The notes beneath the pieces are model-generated. The model ran no database searches and was not told the origin of the DNA. It saw only the letters and a list, made by a program, of their open reading frames with translations. From Micromonospora zamorensis (GTDB taxonomy: Bacteria; Actinomycetota; Actinomycetes; Mycobacteriales; Micromonosporaceae): DNA of 64,000 nt. The first letter of the stretch is position 1. The number at the start of each line of letters is the position of its first letter. The stretch covers positions 4,650,001 to 4,714,000 of the forward strand of contig NZ_LT607755.1 of the NCBI RefSeq assembly GCF_900090275.1, in the 5' to 3' direction. The position numbers and the translations under genes were made by a program. This document shows, piece by piece, positions 60,935 through 64,000 of the stretch.

Positions 60935-62508
60935 TTCGCCTCACCTCGCAGCCCGGCCCAGTACGCCCCGTCCACCGCGTCGGCGCTGGCCTTGCGGCGC
61001 TTGGCGGACCGGCCCTCGCCGGCCGTCCGGCGCGCGCGCCGGGAGGCCAGGTCGACCAGGGTCGGGGTGTCGTCGACCGGCGGCGGCACCTCGTCCGGTA
61101 CGTACCGGGCCGGTGGGCGCCAGTAGTCCGGCTCGTCCGCCAGGTCCTCGTCGGCGCTGTGCCAGCCGCTGTCACTGCGCGGCGTCGCGGAGATCGGGCT
61201 GCTGGAGATCGGGCCGGCGGAGATCGGCTCGGCGGCCTGCCACCGGCGCGGGCTGTCCCACGGCTCCTCGGGCTCGACCGTCGGCGGGGCCGAGTACCGG
61301 CTGCCGTCGTCCTCGCTGCGGGACCGGCGGCTGGACCGTTCGACGACCGGGTCCTCGGCGCGTCGCCGGCCGGTCGGAACGTCCTCGTCCCGGGTACGCG
61401 AGCCGCGACGCCGGGCCACCGGCGCCAGCTCTTCTTCGTCGCGCCGGCGGGTGTCGGTCTCCTCGACGCCGCGGCGGGTCGACCGGCGGGTCGTGGGCTC
61501 CACCTTGTCGCGCCGGCCGCGGGAGCGTTCGGTGTCGCGGCGGGCCGCCGGCTCCTCCTCCCGTCGACGTCGGCTCGGCCGGGTCGGCTCGACGAGGGAA
61601 CCGGGCTCGGGCACCACGGGGACGGTGAACCGTTCGGGGTCACGTCGCGCGGCCGGCGCGGCCCAGGTGGCGGTGGTGGTCTCCGCCCAGGCGGGACGCT
61701 TGTCGGCGGCCTTGCTGCGCCGACCCAACCCGGCCAGCAGCGATCGGGCGGTCTTCGCCTCCTCGGCCCGGCCTACCATCACCGCGTTGCGCACCGCGGC
61801 CTGGTGCTGTTCGCGGCTGCGCCGACCGATGGTGACCGAGAACCGGACCAGCAGGGCAAGCACCACCAGCAAAATGCAGCCGAGGTAGCTGAACATCACC
61901 CAGGGCGCTGCGGCCCGACCGGCGTTGAGGCCGTGAAAGACAGCGAACGGCCAGGCCAGGTACGCGGTGGAGTGCAGCGTGCGCCACAGCCACTTCGGAC
62001 CGACGCCCGCGAAGCGGGCCCGGATGATCCCGGTCCAGATCACGCTGACCATGAGCAGGGCGGCCACCGTGCCGAGCCCGACGTAGAGCCCTCGGCCGCC
62101 GACGAACGGCACCACCGCGTCGGTCGCCGCCGCCCGGCCCGTGGCGATCTTGGTGAGGACGTGAAAACCGAGGCCGGCCACGCCCAGCACACCGGTGGCC
62201 CGGTGCGCCGACTGCATCAGCACCCGGTGCGAGATGCGCAGCACCAACCGGTCGGTGGCGAGCAGACCGAGCATCACGGTGAGGCTCAACGCCACCAGGG
62301 AGATCACCCCGGCGAAGAACTCGGTGAAGAAGAAGCCGTACGCGTACGCCTTCTGGCCGGCGCCGGTCAGCATGACCGCAGCCCAGAGCGCGGCGAGCAC
62401 CGACGCGATCAGCATGGCTGTCGCCGACCGCGACCGGGTCCGCACCCCCCGACTGCTGGCGCTGGTCCGGACGGTCGCCGCCTTCTTGTCCTGCTGTGCC
62501 CGGGCCAT
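60931..62508 (-). CDS. ferric-reductase-like transmembrane protein with long disordered tail
   Basis: About 525 residues. Five or six helices in the first 240 residues include VMLTGAGQKAYAYGFFFTEF, GFHVLTKIATGRAAATDAVV, LLMVSVIWTGIIRARFAGVG and WLWRTLHSTAYLAWPFAVFH. The histidine pairs in these (SHRVLMQSAHRATG, FHVL, LHSTAYL, FHGLNAG) fit the haem ligands of ferric reductase / cytochrome b family proteins. The C-terminal half is highly charged and Arg/Glu rich (RSRRR-type repeats), probably disordered. The start at ATG 62508 follows GAGGAGCAG; GTG 62541 is an alternative. It is the first gene of the operon. Confidence 0.8.
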   Translation of the reverse strand: MARAQQDKKAATVRTSASSRGVRTRSRSATAMLIASVLAALWAAVMLTGAGQKAYAYGFFFTEFFAGVISLVALSLTVMLGLLATDRLVLRISHRVLMQSAHRATGVLGVAGLGFHVLTKIATGRAAATDAVVPFVGGRGLYVGLGTVAALLMVSVIWTGIIRARFAGVGPKWLWRTLHSTAYLAWPFAVFHGLNAGRAAAPWVMFSYLGCILLVVLALLVRFSVTIGRRSREQHQAAVRNAVMVGRAEEAKTARSLLAGLGRRSKAADKRPAWAETTTATWAAPAARRDPERFTVPVVPEPGSLVEPTRPSRRRREEEPAARRDTERSRGRRDKVEPTTRRSTRRGVEETDTRRRDEEELAPVARRRGSRTRDEDVPTGRRRAEDPVVERSSRRSRSEDDGSRYSAPPTVEPEEPWDSPRRWQAAEPISAGPISSSPISATPRSDSGWHSADEDLADEPDYWRPPARYVPDEVPPPVDDTPTLVDLASRRARRTAGEGRSAKRRKASADAVDGAYWAGLRGEAK

Positions 62509-62823
62509 CTGCTCCTCGATCGTCTCGCGGCGGCGTACCACCGGCCGACCCCTGCTCCCCCATCCAGTACGGACGGTGGGGGTGCGCGGATCACCCGCTG
62601 CCAAAAATTTCTGGGGCAGGATCGAACCGACTGCCGCCAACGTGCGTTGCGCACGCTCACACGCGCGGGTCATTGCAGTGACGATCGTCCATGCATTGAC
62701 AGTCGCTGCAACAGGCTTGTAATCTTTCGGAAATTTTCAGCATGGGTTGCAAGATTCCGACAACCCAGCGTTTCCCGCCGCGCCACCACCCCCACCCCGC
62801 CCTGCGTTCGTCAGGAGTCCTCG
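62509..62823. other. intergenic region between reductase operon and amylase
   Basis: About 315 bases without a convincing gene. The left half is the GC-rich leader of the reverse operon. From about 62690 on it becomes AT rich and holds the amylase promoter and operator-like repeats. I saw no hairpin large enough to be a terminator. Confidence 0.5.
62696..62725 (+). promoter_or_regulatory. sigma-70-like promoter for the alpha-amylase gene
   Basis: TTGACA (62696-62701), an 18-base spacer and TAATCT (62720-62725) form a near-consensus promoter about 100 bases before the start codon. Downstream sequences CTTGTAA (62717-62723) and TTGCAAG near 62748 form an inverted pair, similar to repressor sites of maltose-type genes in actinobacteria. 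Confidence 0.7.
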
Positions 62824-64000
62824 ATGCACCGACGTCGACGCGGCTCGGCGATCCTCGCCCTCGGCCTGGTCGCCAGCCTGCTTCTCCCCGCCACCGTGCC
62901 GGCATCACCGGCCGTCGCCGCCCCGTCCGGCTCCAAGAAGGTCATCGTCCAGCTCTTCGAGTGGAACTGGCCCTCGGTGGCCAGCGAGTGCCAGAGCACA
63001 CTCGGCCCGAAGGGCTACGGCTACGTGCAGGTCTCGCCCCCACAGGAACACGTACGGGGCAACCAGTGGTGGCTGGCGTACCAGCCGGTCAGCTACCGGA
63101 TCGAGTCCCGCAAGGGCACCCGGGCCCAGTTCCAGTCGATGGTGAACACCTGCCACGCGGCCGGGGTCAAGGTGCTCGTCGACGCGGTGATCAACCACAT
63201 GTCCGGTCAGGACAACGGCGGCACCGGCTGGGCCGGCTCGTCCTTCTCGCACTACGACTACCCGGGCATCTACCAGACCCAGGACTTCCACCACTGCGGT
63301 CGCAACGGCGGCGACGACATCGCCAACTACAACGACCGGTACGAGGTGCAGAACTGCGAGCTGGTCAACCTGTCGGACCTCAAGACCGAGTCGGACTACG
63401 TGCGCACGAAGATCGCCTCGTACCTCAACGACCTGCTCTCCCTCGGTGTGGACGGATTCCGACTGGACGCCAGCAAGCACATGCCGGCCGCCGACATCGC
63501 CGCGATCAGGGGCAAGCTCTCCCGCTCGGCGTACATCGTGCAGGAGGTCATCTACGGTGCCGGCGAGCCGGTCCAGCCGACCGAGTACACCGGCAACGGT
63601 GACGTGCACGAGTTCCGCTACGGCAAGGACCTGGCCCGGGTGTTCCGCTCGGAGCGGTTGGCGTACCTGCGCAACTTCGGCGAGGGCTGGGGGCACCTGC
63701 CCACCGGAAAGGCCTCGGTGTTCGTCGACAACCACGACACCCAGCGCGACTCGGGTGGGGTGCTGACCTACAAGGATCGGGGCATCTACTCCCTGGCGAA
63801 CGCGTTCATGCTGGCCTGGCCGTACGGCTCGCCGACCGTGATGTCCAGCTACACCTTCAGCAACCGGGACGCCGGCCCACCCTCGGACGGCGCCAACAAG
63901 ACGCTCAACGCCACCTGCTACTCCGGCTGGGAGTGTGAGCACCGCTGGCCGGTGATCGCCAACATGGTGGGCTTCCGCAACGCCACCGAGGGTGCCGCCG
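62824..64000 (+). CDS. secreted GH13 alpha-amylase, 3' end beyond right edge
   Basis: 392 residues are visible. A signal peptide (ILALGLVASLLLPATVPASP) is cleaved near AVA-AP. The mature enzyme starts KKVIVQLFEWNWPSVASECQ, typical of Streptomyces-type amylases. Catalytic residues are D215 in GVDGFRLDASKHM, E241 in IVQEVIYGAG and D305 in VFVDNHDTQRDSGG. It hydrolyses internal alpha-1,4 bonds of starch outside the cell. C-terminal domains, possibly a starch-binding domain, are cut off. The start ATG at 62824 follows GTCAGGAGTCCTCG, and a strong promoter lies upstream. Confidence 0.95.
   Translation, partial: MHRRRRGSAILALGLVASLLLPATVPASPAVAAPSGSKKVIVQLFEWNWPSVASECQSTLGPKGYGYVQVSPPQEHVRGNQWWLAYQPVSYRIESRKGTRAQFQSMVNTCHAAGVKVLVDAVINHMSGQDNGGTGWAGSSFSHYDYPGIYQTQDFHHCGRNGGDDIANYNDRYEVQNCELVNLSDLKTESDYVRTKIASYLNDLLSLGVDGFRLDASKHMPAADIAAIRGKLSRSAYIVQEVIYGAGEPVQPTEYTGNGDVHEFRYGKDLARVFRSERLAYLRNFGEGWGHLPTGKASVFVDNHDTQRDSGGVLTYKDRGIYSLANAFMLAWPYGSPTVMSSYTFSNRDAGPPSDGANKTLNATCYSGWECEHRWPVIANMVGFRNATEGAA

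Overview
The window is high-GC actinobacterial DNA. GTG and ATG starts with GGAGG-like ribosome sites are common, stop and start codons often overlap as ATGA or GTGA, and third codon positions are rich in G/C. Gene content suggests Micromonospora or a close Micromonosporaceae relative; that is inference, because no rRNA or marker comparison could be run. I see no insertion sequence, prophage, integrase or CRISPR array. It reads as ordinary chromosome carrying both core and accessory genes.

Layout. 1-8.5 kb: the end of a SNF2-type helicase, a DinB/DUF664 protein, a polysaccharide pyruvyl transferase-like protein, an acetyltransferase, an APH-fold kinase, a HAD phosphatase, and a SigE-family sigma factor coupled to a membrane-anchored propeller-like protein. 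8.5-17.5 kb: tRNA-Val(UAC), the one-cysteine peroxiredoxin AhpE, a DUF3052 protein, a fused alpha-beta 2-oxoacid dehydrogenase E1, a MarR regulator, YjbQ, and divergent aceE. 17.7-28 kb: SRPBCC protein, GH1 beta-glucosidase with a sugar transporter, gltX, CopC, secreted proteins, pyrE, a two-component system and a septum-formation-family lipoprotein. 28-36 kb: a PucR-type regulator followed by the type II fatty-acid synthase operon fabD-fabH-acpP-fabF, then a GH3 lipoprotein and DUF3145. The order ahpE / DUF3052 / aceE / PucR regulator / fabD / ACP / KAS recalls the mycobacterial Rv2238c-Rv2245 block, here spread out by inserted genes.

36-46 kb: beta-carbonic anhydrase, alpha/beta hydrolase, a HelD/HelR-like helicase, a cation diffusion facilitator, a c-di-AMP (ydaO) riboswitch ahead of a secreted coiled-coil cell-wall protein, a PfkB kinase and surE. 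46-54 kb looks like an envelope and redox stress district: a STAS protein, a tiny Asp-tract lipoprotein, a BON-domain protein, a 1-Cys peroxiredoxin, a DsbA-like protein, a 961-residue LuxR-type ATPase regulator, and an alcohol dehydrogenase lacking its expected zinc histidine. Three intergenic regions here carry the same composite motif with a strict 24-bp phase, suggesting one regulon.

54-64 kb: a saccharopine-dehydrogenase-like reductase, a MerR regulator fused to DNA sliding-clamp (DnaN) domains, serS, and a four-gene reverse-strand operon. That operon encodes a ferric-reductase-like membrane protein, a NuoF-like flavoprotein with a ferredoxin tail, a TlpA-like thioredoxin lipoprotein and CcdA. 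A secreted GH13 alpha-amylase runs off the right edge. The best candidates for undescribed biology are the MerR-clamp fusion, the NuoF/ferric-reductase/CcdA/TlpA electron-transfer operon and the 24-bp-phased motif. A family of 76-77 bp intergenic palindromes is a further structural signal.
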